Below are positions 11,353-22,990 of a DNA stretch of 64,000 nt, in pieces. The stretch spans positions 22,049,512 to 22,113,511 of the forward strand of contig OZ012696.1 in the NCBI GenBank assembly GCA_963942565.1, given 5' to 3'. The translations under genes were made by a program, and so were the position numbers. Position 1 is the first letter of the stretch; every line of letters starts with the position of its first letter. Source of the stretch: Maea johnstoni. Lineage: Eukaryota; Annelida; Polychaeta; Spionida; Magelonidae. Under the pieces are notes generated by a model. It did not search any database. It was given only the letters and a program-made list of their open reading frames with translations, and was not told the origin of the DNA.

Positions 11353-11960
11353 TGAAATGAAGCTCTATAGTTGTAGCTTCTGGGGTAGTTGAGTACCAAT
11401 AACTGGAAGTCTTGATAGATGAGAGATTTTCGAATACTTTTATTAATATAACGTTTACAGAGCTGTGTGGTGCCTATGTTGCTCTCCTGACTGCCTGGTC
11501 ACTTCTCGTCTCTCCCCGGCTTCCCAGGCGTCACCCGTGTTCTTACATCTCCCTCGCCTCTCTCTTCCCCTGTCCCCCGTACTCTGGCCCAGGCTTGCTT
11601 ATAGGCACCTCAACAGACAACATCTTGTCTACAATCAATATACAGACAAAGTCTTGTCTACAATCAATATATGATAACTAGGCGTGCACGATAATTGAAT
11701 TCTAACTTCTACCTTATCTAACTCTTGGTCAGCCTTGTTCGGCCATATATGCTAATTCGGTATCTCTGTTCCGCCATATATGCTAATTCGACTACTGGCT
11801 CTGCAGCGGGAGGCATTCACTGACAAGTTACCTAATACTAGGCATTCACTGACAAGTTACCTAATACTAGCACAGCATCAATACTGCTCAGACAATATCT
11901 TGTCCCATGCATTAACCCTTTCTACCTCTAACCCTATTCTAGTAACATAACCTTGTTACA
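11353..11960 (-). repeat. 5' LTR of the minus-strand LTR element
   Basis: 608-bp partner of 7844-8451, same orientation. The candidate primer-binding site lies immediately inside it, which sets the polarity as minus. Confidence 0.92.
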
Positions 11961-12535
11961 GGCCAAGTAACAACTTTGCCTGCAAATTCCTGATGCCAAG
12001 TTTTTTTGTAATAGGGAGTGGCAAATATCAAGTATCAAGTACCAGGTTGGTTATGTTTCATTATGTAAGAAAGTAAAAATTGGATTACTATATTCACGTG
12101 TTTTGCCAAAATAATCCTCAAATCAGGGACACATTCTGACACTCAGTGTTGCTTATTTTTCAAGCTTTTTGAGTGATCTCTTTCCCTTTACATTGGCTAG
12201 TATAACTCTGTACACTAAGGTTCCTACACATGCACGTATGCATATGTGGCATAAGAATGGTTAAAAATGGGCTTCAAATATCTCATTTATTAGGATAAAG
12301 ATAATTTCTACGTGAGCTGTCTAATACTTTAAATACGCGATTTCCTCCTTTAATAATTCATTTGCATCTCACTAAGGCGCTGCATTGTTATCAAAATTTA
12401 TAATTTGTTTATGATGATATTTCCTTTTAGTAAGAAGGCACCTTTCAGCTGTATATAATGCTGTGGCAAGCGTAACGTGTCAGTTTAAGCAGTCACTGCA
12501 GGTTCTAAAGGACCAATTTGATGATTCTGCAACCC

Positions 12536-12538
<3 letters not shown>
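11961..12538. other. No gene seen
   Basis: AT-rich sequence between the LTR element and the LINE tail. No coding frame or repeat end recognised. Confidence 0.4.
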
Positions 12539-12589
<51 letters not shown>

Positions 12590-13053
12590 TAAAAATAATA
12601 ATGATAATAATAATTACAATGAAAATAATAATCTTTATTTCAAGAGGGTAACACAGTCAAATGATACATTTATCTTCCCTGTGGCCCTCAGTATACATCA
12701 TCATTATGGTACCCATTAGCCCTCGGGTTATAGGGTGACAAAATAGTTTTACACATTGTTCATTTAAGTACTCTGTTTTAAAGGAGTGAAGAGAGCTAGT
12801 CATTCTCAAGCTCGAGATTAGTGAGTTCCAGTGACACACATTAAAAAGTAAAAGAATTCTTAAATGCATCTATTCTAACAGGAGGTTCTACCAGATTCAT
12901 AGACGTGCTAGATCTGGTAAAATGACCATGTCGTTGAGTGCAGAAAGAAAGCATGCTTTTCATGTATCTAGGATTGAGTCCATATATGGTTTTATACACC
13001 AAAACTGCAGTTCTGAAGGAAACTCTGTTTTCAAAGGGTGACACAAAAGTCAA
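12539..13053 (-). mobile_element. LINE 3' fragment with (TAA)n tail
   Basis: On the minus strand a frame reads RVSFRTAVLVYKTIYGLNPRY, then RHGHFTRSSTSMN and, after a frame change, WNSLISSLRMTSSLHSFK. This is the C-terminal pattern after the reverse transcriptase in Jockey/CR1/RTE-like LINEs ('R..YK.LHGLAP.Y ... TRS ... WN.LP'). It ends CTTGAAATAAAGATTATTAT and runs into a (TAA)n tract at 12539-12610, the element's own 3' tail. It is 5'-truncated and frameshifted. The same 3' end recurs at 25700. Confidence 0.75.
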
Positions 13054-13709
<656 letters not shown>

Positions 13710-13967
13710 AGCAATTTTGATCCCCTCGACGCATGAAACAATATCCTATCAAAAACAAATAAGGGGACTATACATTGTCCTTCAATTCTAGAAATACCAA
13801 GGAATAAATGTAAAGATAACGTAGAAGTCTACTTAGATATTCAGCAATTTGTCATATATGGGGTATATTGCTGTTTGAAAGCGTCACAGGGATTACCAAG
13901 TATAACATCAGAATATCACCTATAAACGGCTTAACCTTCATGTAGTCATGCGTACTGCATTGTAAAT

Positions 13968-13973
<6 letters not shown>

Positions 13974-14007
<34 letters not shown>

Positions 14008-14040
14008 AAGTAGTAGTAGTAGTGGTAGTAGTAGTAGTAT
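13974..14040 (+). repeat. (TAG)n microsatellite, possible LINE tail
   Basis: GTAGTAGTA repeats followed directly by TATTTATTGACCATGTCATAC. A TATTTATTGAC or CTTTATTGACC border next to a microsatellite also occurs at 43155, so this may be the 3' tail of a minus-strand LINE remnant. Confidence 0.8.
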
Positions 14041-14844
14041 TTATTGACCATGTCATACACCATGAAAGATACATTTGCAAGAATTCACATAGACGGTGTT
14101 GTAGAAGAGAAACTTGACAAAATGTTAATACTCATAAATACTTAAAAAACCTAGAAAAACGTTACAAAGAAACAGAACGAAAAGGAAACAAAACAACCTC
14201 CAACATTGATACACCTCTAAAGAAAGCCAGTTGAAACACCTGCTTACTTGCATCAGCCTGGCTGCGCCTTTGTATTGAGTGACTTTACTCAAAATCCTTT
14301 AAACCTCCTATCAGTCTGTAGTATGTATAAATGTAATCCAGCGTATTATAAAGTATGCATAAATGGAGTTTAAAACAATATAACATGTTTCACATCGTGT
14401 AACGACGAAGATAGTTATAACAAGATGTTCTGTAATTATAAGATATTTTTGCGTAATGAGGGCTTCTCGACACTTGTAACTAGTAGGAAAATAGAAAGAC
14501 ATGCGAACCTCAGAGCAAACGTTTTATTTCGCATATATACCCTGTGGCTTCCGGACCCAGGTGTTCTTATCCTACCTTTGTGTATTCTTCATGTCAAAGT
14601 ATTCTTTGGTTCAAACGTGGCTGATAAGCTAAGAGTAGTGAACACTATGATATTCCGATCTGTACATCACGAACCCACATCAGACTACAAATGGTATGAT
14701 TTTTGTATAAGGATAAATACATTCTGCCCGATAGTCTGACAGTAGCGACGAAAAAATGTACCCGTCCATGAAGAGTCTTATGTGTACATTTACTGTAATC
14801 ACAGCTATTATCTGGAGTAAAAATATAACTGCAGGTAAAATGCT

Positions 14845-17065
14845 TAGAGGGCAATGACATTGTGGCCCTGAGTGAACATTGATTACACTCGAACCGTCTA
14901 AACGTGCTAACCGATTGCCCCAGGACTTCAATGTCGTTGCCCGGGTGAGCAAGTATGCTGATGCGAGCGATTATGGTTATAAGCGTGGACAGGGGGGTGT
15001 GGCGCTTTTTTGGAGGAAGTCCTTGTGTGGCGCCTCACTCATTACCTCGTTGATTCATGATAGGATCTGCGGGATCCGCATGCAATCTTCTTTTGGCAGG
15101 GTTTTAAATATTCTGTCCGTCTATATGCCATCACCCGGGGCTTCAGACGATTTCGACGTAGTCTTGGACGAGCTGGCTGATGCGGTGGAGAGTCTGGAAA
15201 CAGGGTCTCTCACGCTGATATGTGGGGACTTTAACGGGGATGTGGGACACCTAGGTGGACCCAGGTCTATGAGAAAACCCACCATTCCTGGTAAGAAACT
15301 AATGAGTTTCTTCAATGAATATTCGTTTAAATTGTGTAATATTGGACTATCCACAAAGGGCCCACTCAACACTGTTAAGGGGGGTCGGGTCCTCAACAAT
15401 AGACTACATCGCTATCCCTGCTAGTTTAGAGGATGATGTCCAAACCTGTGAAGTTCTTGACGACCCGATTCTAAATACTTCGGATCATCGGGCCATTCAC
15501 GTTGTCATAAAATTTTGAAGTATCAGTTCGGATTTAATTATACCAACGGGGAGACAGAATATAAAGTGGAGCAAAATGAACAAGCAAATGCTCTCGAATG
15601 AGTATACTGCTCCCGTCAATATTTTCTGTAATGATATCCTCGAGAGTTACAATATATACGACATGAGTCCCTCTGATATAGACAATCTTATCGAACGAAT
15701 CACAACCAAACTTGTATAAGTGGGGGATATACTTCCTAAGACCAGAGAGATTACGAGAAAAGACAGGTACATGAACTAATTAACTCTGCTGAGTGCGATC
15801 GTAATATATTCTGGAAATTGGTTAAAAGCGCTAGACTAACGAAACAGACAAACACTCCAGTCCAATCTTTGATCTTTTGAATACGAGCGTCCAAGCGGAT
15901 TCATTCGAAATATGTATGAGAATGATTGTAAATGGATGCTACTATTCTAAGAGAGAATGGAAAGAAATTGTTTCGAAAAAAGTATGGTAGAAAGAGGATG
16001 ACGACTGCGTCCTCATGTACAAACAGCCACACCAAAAGTACCTTTTGTTCGAAATCACTGATAAGCCTTATTACCTGGTATGGTGGATTCTAGCTGATAT
16101 GTTTCCCAGAAAGACTAGCATGTGCGAAATTATGGCTGCTTTAGTGTGCGATACTAGCATACTGATAAATTCCGACTACAGAATAAAAAAGAAAAGTTTT
16201 AGCCATAAGATATGCACAAGATGTGATCTGGGGATCATTGAAGATATAAGACACCTCCTTATGCAACGCCCCTTTTTCAGTACAGAGATGCGTGAACTAC
16301 AGCACCAACATTTAATTCCTGCACTAAATGCCTGGTCAGACCAGGCATAACACACGACCACAAAACGCCCAATTTCCACCTAGTTTCCTGGACATGGATG
16401 CATGTACGACCTCACAACTAAACGTAGCTTTGGTTCGCAAGCTACTCTGTGCTTGTCTTATTTTTGACACGTTATCCATAAGTGTTTGTACGACCAGGCA
16501 CTGGCAGACGTCTGGTCAACTGATGCAGGAATTAACTGTCTGTACTGTATATAATTCTTTAGACCAAATGGATAACAATGTGGCATCTAGAGTGGCTAAT
16601 GACACTCAGAACTACTTTCACATTATAATGGGTAAGCATCCCATGTATGCAACATTCCAATCCATGGTAGATATTTGGCTTCTTACGGGAGAGTGTATAA
16701 GCAAAATATATAGACGCGCCATTAAAGGACGTGTCTAACTTTTAAAAAGCCTTATTATGAAGGATAGCTAGCTAAATGGACAAAGGGAGGAGCTTCACAC
16801 ACCCCTCAAGTTTTTTTGATGAACCCTCTTTTGAGGAAGCTTTCCGGCTTCCCCCTAGCATCTGAAACTCTATGACGTATTTTTAAGGGTGTATTTTTCA
16901 TAAATGTATGTATATTTATTGACTATGATTTCCATCGTAGAAGAGTAGTATGTATAGATAGTATGTTTTTCGTTAAGGTCAAATTTTTAAGACCGTCATT
17001 CTAAGATATTTTGTAAATTGTACAATCCCATGTGCAGTCAGTAAACATATAATACAATACAATAC
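14845..17065 (+). mobile_element. LINE, internally deleted, with endonuclease and C-terminal parts
   Basis: From about 14850 the plus strand encodes an apurinic-type endonuclease: ALSEH near the N-terminus, a GQGGVALFW segment, LICGDFNGDVG, and SDHRAIHVV at 15480-15510, the hallmarks of LINE endonucleases. At least three frame changes are present. The palm of the reverse transcriptase (YADD box) is missing, so the middle is deleted. The C-terminal part at about 16015-16740 has C-T-R-C-(x)5-EDIRHLL and KIYRRAIKGRV, then a 3' UTR ending GTGCAGTCAGTAAACATATA and an (AATAC)n tail. An M1 MITE at 16300-16547 interrupts the C-terminus. Clade uncertain within the Jockey/CR1/L2 group. Confidence 0.82.
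16300..16547 (-). mobile_element. M1 MITE inserted in LINE
   Basis: 248 bp from CAGCACCAACATTTAATTCC to TCTGTACTG, with TA at 16298-16299 and 16548-16549. Leaving out the element and one TA keeps the LINE frame continuous (STEMREL then YNSLDQMDNN), which directly shows the empty site and the TA duplication. Confidence 0.92.
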
Positions 17066-18169
17066 AAAGTCTTATTCATATACAGGATCCTGTGTTAGCC
17101 AGTGCCTTACCAATACCACTCCTATGACTGAGTGTTAATGGTATATATTATAAATCCAGTATTAAATGAACATGGATAGCAGCAACTCATACTTTGATAT
17201 TCCATTATCACAATTACTCCAGACTAACATAGACATGTTTACACAATAGAATAAATAGTACTAGACCTCTGATTTGTGCTTGTGATGGATACAACTTCTG
17301 ATCTAAAGGGTACTAAATTATTTATTTCTCATTACTTTTGAAAATATGAACCTATTTATTGGGTAAATTACCTGTGTTAGAACACATATTATCATGTTCG
17401 TGTGCACATAAAGCCCGTATTGTTAACGTATTAAGTGAGTAAGTACAAGAGCCTTGTGGTAGCGAGAACTACCCTATAAATATAGAACCGAAACCATGCT
17501 ATTTTCGATCAGATTTAATCGTAATGAACTAAAGACGATATGTGCAATTCAGTTCTTCAGCAATCGAGATAATAAATATCCTTTCAAATATTTGTGCGAT
17601 TTTGGTAAATGGAATCCAAAATTTAAATTCTATCTGCGAGATTAAGATATCAGTAACTAGATTAACTAGATTTAGATTAGTTATGTAGGTTCGGGAGCAT
17701 GCTATCTGGAATTGGTAAGAGGTATCTTCATGCTATATTTGACGGCTGAGAAAAGCGGACAAATTATGTCATACAACGTAAGAATCTATCCTACCTATAT
17801 AGGACATGCAAACTATTAACCTACCTTTCTACGTGTAACTAGTTTGGTGCTATTTACCAACCGTAGTGCTGCGTTGCTTCCACTTGTCCAGTAGTGAGTG
17901 TTTCCTCTAAGCCGCAGTGTGGATGAGAACCCAACGTGTGTATACGAACCGTCAAGTTGACAACTGCTTTTATATGCGTGACGTCACTAGGCGGCAATAG
18001 TGAATGGAGGATTGTGGCTCAATATCGAACGCATGAAGAGACCATGAGGCCAAGAGAAAATGTTCGCAATTGTCACCAAAACACCGAAATTGCACAAGAT
18101 GGGCAGGGATTTACCATTTTTTCCTTTTTCCTCTTTGGAACGAATAAATGCAGTGAGGAATAGAACTCT
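17066..18169. other. No gene seen
   Basis: AT-rich, no repeat boundaries or credible coding frame. A 75-aa frame at 17936-18163 has no recognisable feature. Confidence 0.4.
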
Positions 18170-18385
18170 TTTGTTATTGTTATTATTATTATAATCATCA
18201 TCATTATCATTATCATAATTATTATCATTATTATTATTATCATTATAATTATTATTATTATTATTACCATATTATTATTATTATTATTATTATTATTATC
18301 ATTATTATTATCATTAATATTATCATTATTATTATTATCATTGTTGTTATTGTTGTTGTTGTTGTTGTTATTATTACTATTGTTG
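18170..18385. repeat. (TTA/TCA)n imperfect trinucleotide repeat
   Basis: About 215 bp of TTATTATCATTATTA-type repeat shading into GTTGTTGTT. The poly-Asn frame on the opposite strand is an artefact. Confidence 0.93.
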
Positions 18386-18392
18386 TTTGGAG

Positions 18393-18550
18393 GGCCGTGG
18401 GGTCCAAGGCGTTGCAACTAACTGCTTGATGCCCCTCAACACTGGCCGAGTTCTGATCCCGGCCGGGGCATGTGAGAAAGATGCCAGTGACTGGGGTTAG
18501 GCGCCAGATGCAGATTCCTCAACCAGTTACAACAGTCTAGTCACGACGTA
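18393..18550 (+). mobile_element. SINE2 copy, truncated by M1 insertion
   Basis: It contains a diverged B box (GAGTTCTGATCCCGG), then CGGGGCATGTGAGAAAGATG, CCAGTGACTGGGGTTAGGCG and TTACAACAGTCTAGTCACGA. This order is shared with 58373 (plus) and 44507 (minus). The M1 at 18551 begins at a TA in its tail. Confidence 0.7.
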
Positions 18551-18790
18551 CAGTACAGACATTTAATTCATGCACCAGTCGACCGGACGTCTTCCATTGC
18601 CTGGTTGTAAAAACACACATGGCTAACACGTCAAAACATACAGGCCTAGCACATCAATGACCCAAGTAACTTACGAGCCAAAGCTACGTTCAATTGCGAG
18701 GTCATCCATGCACCCATGCCAAGGAAAATCGGTGGCAATCGGGTGTCCGGCCATGTATTATGCCCGGACTGCCCACGCATTGAGTGCAGG
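18551..18790 (+). mobile_element. M1 MITE, right end truncated
   Basis: Starts CAGTACAGACATTTAATTCA after TA 18549-18550 and has the full internal order, but loses the last part of the B-end TIR. Confidence 0.85.
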
Positions 18791-19063
18791 TGCTGATAAT
18801 CAAAATTCAAAATCAATCATTAACTGAAATCTCTTGGAACTGAAGATGTGCCAAACGTCACACGTCAACGTTTTAATTGAAGAAAAGTCCTTCATGACAC
18901 CAAACATTACAGACTATACGAGTCGACGCTTAATATTATTTTTGGAAAACTTGGTACAACGGACGTTCTCAAATGTACAGGTCTTGAAACCTCAATTCTC
19001 ATTGCATCAAATTCCGACTGTTTTCTTATAGTCATTTCGGGAAAACGCAGTGTTTCAAACTTA

Positions 19064-19300
19064 CAGTGCCGACATTCAATTCCTGCACTAAATGCGTGGG
19101 CAGCCCAGGCATAAAACACGACCGTATGCCCAATTGTCACCCGGTTGGATGACCTCTCAACTGGGCGCAGCATTGATTCGCAAGCTACGCGTGTCATTGA
19201 TGTGTTTGCTTATTCTTTAACTTGTTATCAATGGGTATTTGTATAAACAGGCACTGGCAGACGTCCGGGCGACTGGTGCAGGAATTAAATGTATGTACTG
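19064..19300 (-). mobile_element. M1 MITE
   Basis: 237 bp, CAGTGCCGACATTCAATTCC to AAATGTATGTACTG, flanked by TA on both sides. It belongs to a subtype sharing GTTATCAATGGGTATTTG and CCGGGCGACTGG with the copy at 27356. Confidence 0.9.
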
Positions 19301-19521
19301 TATCATGATTCGCACGGATAATGTTACTATATTCCGTGGGAAAAATATTGAAGGTTCTATATTTTGAGGATCCTAGAATGTACTGTACCCCCAAAGTCCT
19401 TAGCTGCAAAACTCCTGGGGCTTTGGTCTTTCGATGGTCTCATCTTAGAACACTCGTTATCCCCCCTGCTGATGGACTAGAGTAAAATGTTCATTTCTTG
19501 CGCCACTTGAAAAGTCGTGTA

Positions 19522-19779
19522 CAATGCCTATATTTAAATCCTGCACTAAATTCGTGGGCAGCCCGCACATAATATACGACCGCACTCCCGATTGCCACCA
19601 AGTTTCCTGGGCAGGGTTGTATGGAGGACCACACAACTGAACGTAGCTTTGACTCACAAGTTACGTGGGTCATTGAGGTGCTTTGTGTACTTTTTTTGAC
19701 ATGTTATGCATGGATGTTTGTACAACCAGGCACAGTTAGACGTTCGGTCGACTGGTTCATTATTTAAATGTCTGTACTG
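19522..19779 (-). mobile_element. M1 MITE
   Basis: 258 bp, CAATGCCTATATTTAAATCC to AAATGTCTGTACTG, flanked by TA 19520-19521 and 19780-19781. Confidence 0.9.
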
Positions 19780-19781
19780 TA

Positions 19782-20585
19782 CTAGCGACTGGTTGCCTAG
19801 GCATTCCCGGCAGTATGGACAAAATACTTAATGCTTTGATGCTAGTAACATGCTCAAAATAACCCATCTCCTAGTTTAGCACTATTGCCCGCATTATTTA
19901 GCATTGTTTAGCACTATTGCACTATCATCCGCAAGTTTTCTTGAACTTATGAACTTAGCTGCTTGAGCTAACCTGGATAGGACTCCAGTTTCTACTTTAC
20001 AATGTTTTAACCAAAATGACATTTTTGATCAGTTAAGGGTACATTTGATTTGTAAATACAATGCACGTCTGCTAAATATGCTAGACAATGAGCAACTGGA
20101 TGGAAATATGAAGTTCCTTACAGATGAGCTGTAGGATCTATCATTATTGCAGGTATCTGTATCAGTAATATTTACAGAAAGGTGCTGATGACTCGCACAG
20201 GAGTAGGTTAGAGATTTTTGCCAGCCCAACGGCATGCTAATCGGTAATTGACCAAGCAATGTACTTAGATTATGATATCTCTCACCGGAAAGAATGGAAT
20301 GCAAACCCCTAATTTTAATGAATTGTTTAAATTTGATTAATCATGTATAATCAGATGCAGTGAATAGTAATCGAGAAGAGAACACTTATGTGTACCAGCA
20401 TTATAATTATTTGGCCATATAATGAATTACATAATTTAGTTAACAACGAATTAAAAATTTAGATAATGGCCGTATTTATGTTATTACTCGCTCTTTATAT
20501 ATATATTGTTGTTCAGTCTATAAGATGTTATTATGTATAATTTTGTATCATTTGGATATAGTCAATAAATATACATACATACATA
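19782..20585 (+). other. Non-coding stretch, probable LINE 3' remnant at its end
   Basis: No coding frame. The end reads TTTGGATATAGTCAATAAAT followed by (ATAC)n, like the 3' ends of the LINEs at 17040-17065 and 47365-47391. The last few hundred bases are therefore probably a decayed LINE 3' UTR. Confidence 0.4.
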
Positions 20586-20609
20586 TAGCGATGATACCTT
20601 ACTGCACAC

Positions 20610-21728
20610 GGTTTTGTTAGAAATTTTACTTACGAAAGTAGGTCAACAAGAGTTAGAGACAGCAATACACCCGTATCATATTCATTGTCCCCTAAGAGCT
20701 GTTGTTTTGGTAGAAATTTTACTTACGAAAGTAGGTCAACAACTATTAGAGACAGCACTACACCCGTATCATATTCATTGTCCACTAATAGCTGTGGTTT
20801 TGGTAGAAATTTTAATTACGAAAGTAGGTCAACAAGAGTTAGAGACAGCACTACACCCGTATCATATTCATTGTCCACTAATAGCTGTGGTTTTGGTAGA
20901 GATTTTACTTACGAAAGTAGGTCAACAAGAGTTAGAGACAGCAATACACCCGTATCATATTCATTATCCACTAATAGCTGTGGTTTTGGTAGAAATCTAA
21001 CTTACGAAAGTAGGTCAACAAGAGTTAGAGACAGCAATACACCCGTATCATATTCATTGTCAACTAATAGCTGTGGTTTTGGTAGAAATTTAACTTACGA
21101 AAGTAGGTCAACAAGAGTTAGAGACAGCAATACACCCGTATCATATTCATTGTCAACTAATAGCTGTGGTTTTGGTAGAAACTTTACTTACGAAAGTAGG
21201 TCAACAAGAGTTAGAGACAGCAATACACCTGTATCATATTCATTGTCAACTAATAGCTGTGGTTTTGGTAGAAACTTTACTTACGAAAGTAGGTCAACAA
21301 GAGTTAGAGACAGCAATACACCCGTATCATATTCATTGTCCACTAATAGCTGTGGTTTTGGTAGAAATTTAACTTACGAAAGTAGGTCAACAAGAGTTAG
21401 AGACAGCAATACACCCGTATCATATTCATTGTCAACTAATAGCTGTGGTTTTGGTAGAAACTTTATTTACGAAAGTAGGTCAACAAGAGTTAGAGACAGC
21501 AATACACCCGTATCATATTCATTGTCAACTAATAGCTGTGGTTTTGGTAGAAACTTTACTTACGAAAGTATGTCAACAAGAGTTAGAGACAGCAATACAC
21601 CCGTATCATATTCATTGTCAACTAATAGCGGTGGTTTTGGTAGAAACTTTACTTACGAAAGTAGGGCAACAAGAGTTAGAGACAGCAATACACCCGTATC
21701 ATATTCATTGTCCACTAATAGATGTGGA
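20610..21728 (+). repeat. 93-bp minisatellite, 12 tandem copies
   Basis: Twelve consecutive 93-bp units differ by only a few bases. Each contains TTACTTACGAAAGTAGGTCA, AGAGTTAGAGACAGCAATAC and CCCGTATCATATTCATTG. Because 93 is a multiple of three, any frame open in one unit stays open through the array; two plus-strand frames do so. The longest gives a 31-residue repeat (NSCGFGRNFTYESRSTRVRD, then SNTPVSYSLST) in a 375-codon frame at 20685-21812 with a non-repeat tail of about 30 codons. There is no signal peptide, splice context or known domain, so a protein is possible but unproven. Confidence 0.92.
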
Positions 21729-21812
21729 GCAAAGTCATCTTTAGCTCAGCCGTCACAGGCATCAAATCTATGCCCCAGCAATCGGTTGTCAACCAGGCGT
21801 ACAGTGGTATAA

Positions 21813-22540
<728 letters not shown>

Positions 22541-22913
22541 CTGTAAAGTTCGAAATATTGGCGTGCTTAAATTTAGCGAATTGATCCATTTTTCCATATT
22601 AGCGAACCGTAATATTAGCGTGTGAACCATCTCGTACAATGAAACAGAACGGAACTTAAAAAACATGCAGAGTGATTATGTGATTAGTAGCAGAGATACT
22701 TGTCTTGTAGCAATTCACTGGAAGACGGTATCGCCGCCACGGCAGATTGCTGGTGCACATGGCCTCCAAACACAAAAACGCGCCTGGAGGTCTGTGCAAA
22801 ATGAAAAATCGTTGAAAAATGGAACAAATGTAAACGGATCGTAATATTAGCGAATCTGACCCACTCGCTAATGTCGCCAATAATAGTTCCACGCCAATAT
22901 TTCGAACTTTACA

Positions 22914-22914
<1 letters not shown>
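22541..22914. mobile_element. 374-bp MITE with 25-bp perfect TIRs inside (TA)n
   Basis: The ends are perfect inverted copies for 25 bp (starting CTGTAAAGTTCGAAATATTG), flanked by TA on both sides within a (TA)n tract. The subterminal regions carry repeated ATTAGCGAA-type motifs. Perfect TIRs suggest a recent insertion. The TA target fits a Tc1/mariner-type non-autonomous element, probably related to 682-888. Confidence 0.9.

Positions 22915-22956
<42 letters not shown>
22915..22956. repeat. (TA)n microsatellite, right half
   Basis: Continuation of the tract at 22439-22540, running on into a short (CA)n. Confidence 0.95.
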
Positions 22957-22962
<6 letters not shown>

Positions 22963-22990
22963 CACACACACACACATATATATATATGTC

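Larger units (their letters stand above)
7844..11960 (-). mobile_element. LTR retrotransposon, young, non-autonomous or decayed
   Basis: Two 608-bp direct repeats (7844-8451 and 11353-11960) bound a 2.9-kb interior. Read on the minus strand each LTR runs TGTAACAAGG...CTTCATTTCA, with canonical TG..CA ends. A candidate primer-binding site (TGGCGACCTTGCCAGGAC) follows the 5' LTR at 11334-11351, and a purine-rich tract (CAAGGTAGGGACGAA) precedes the 3' LTR at 8452-8466. The LTRs differ at about four positions, under 1%, so insertion was recent. No reverse transcriptase or integrase is recognisable in the interior. TG start, PBS form and size suggest a Ty3/gypsy relative, but the family is not proven. 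Flanks GGAC and GGCC are only a near match for a 4-bp duplication. Confidence 0.88.

Noticed and set aside
14879-15424. 181-codon frame as a host nuclease gene
   Set aside because: It is the endonuclease of a decayed LINE, with SDHRA in another frame downstream, LINE C-terminal sequence and a LINE 3' tail following.
18073-18417. Poly-Asn frame as a prion-like protein (also 29725-29985)
   Set aside because: Translation of (TAA/TCA)n repeat; the one at 29.7 kb is a LINE tail.
20685-21812. Minisatellite as a CRISPR array
   Set aside because: There are no unique spacers. The whole 93-bp unit is repeated head to tail, and the genome is eukaryotic.
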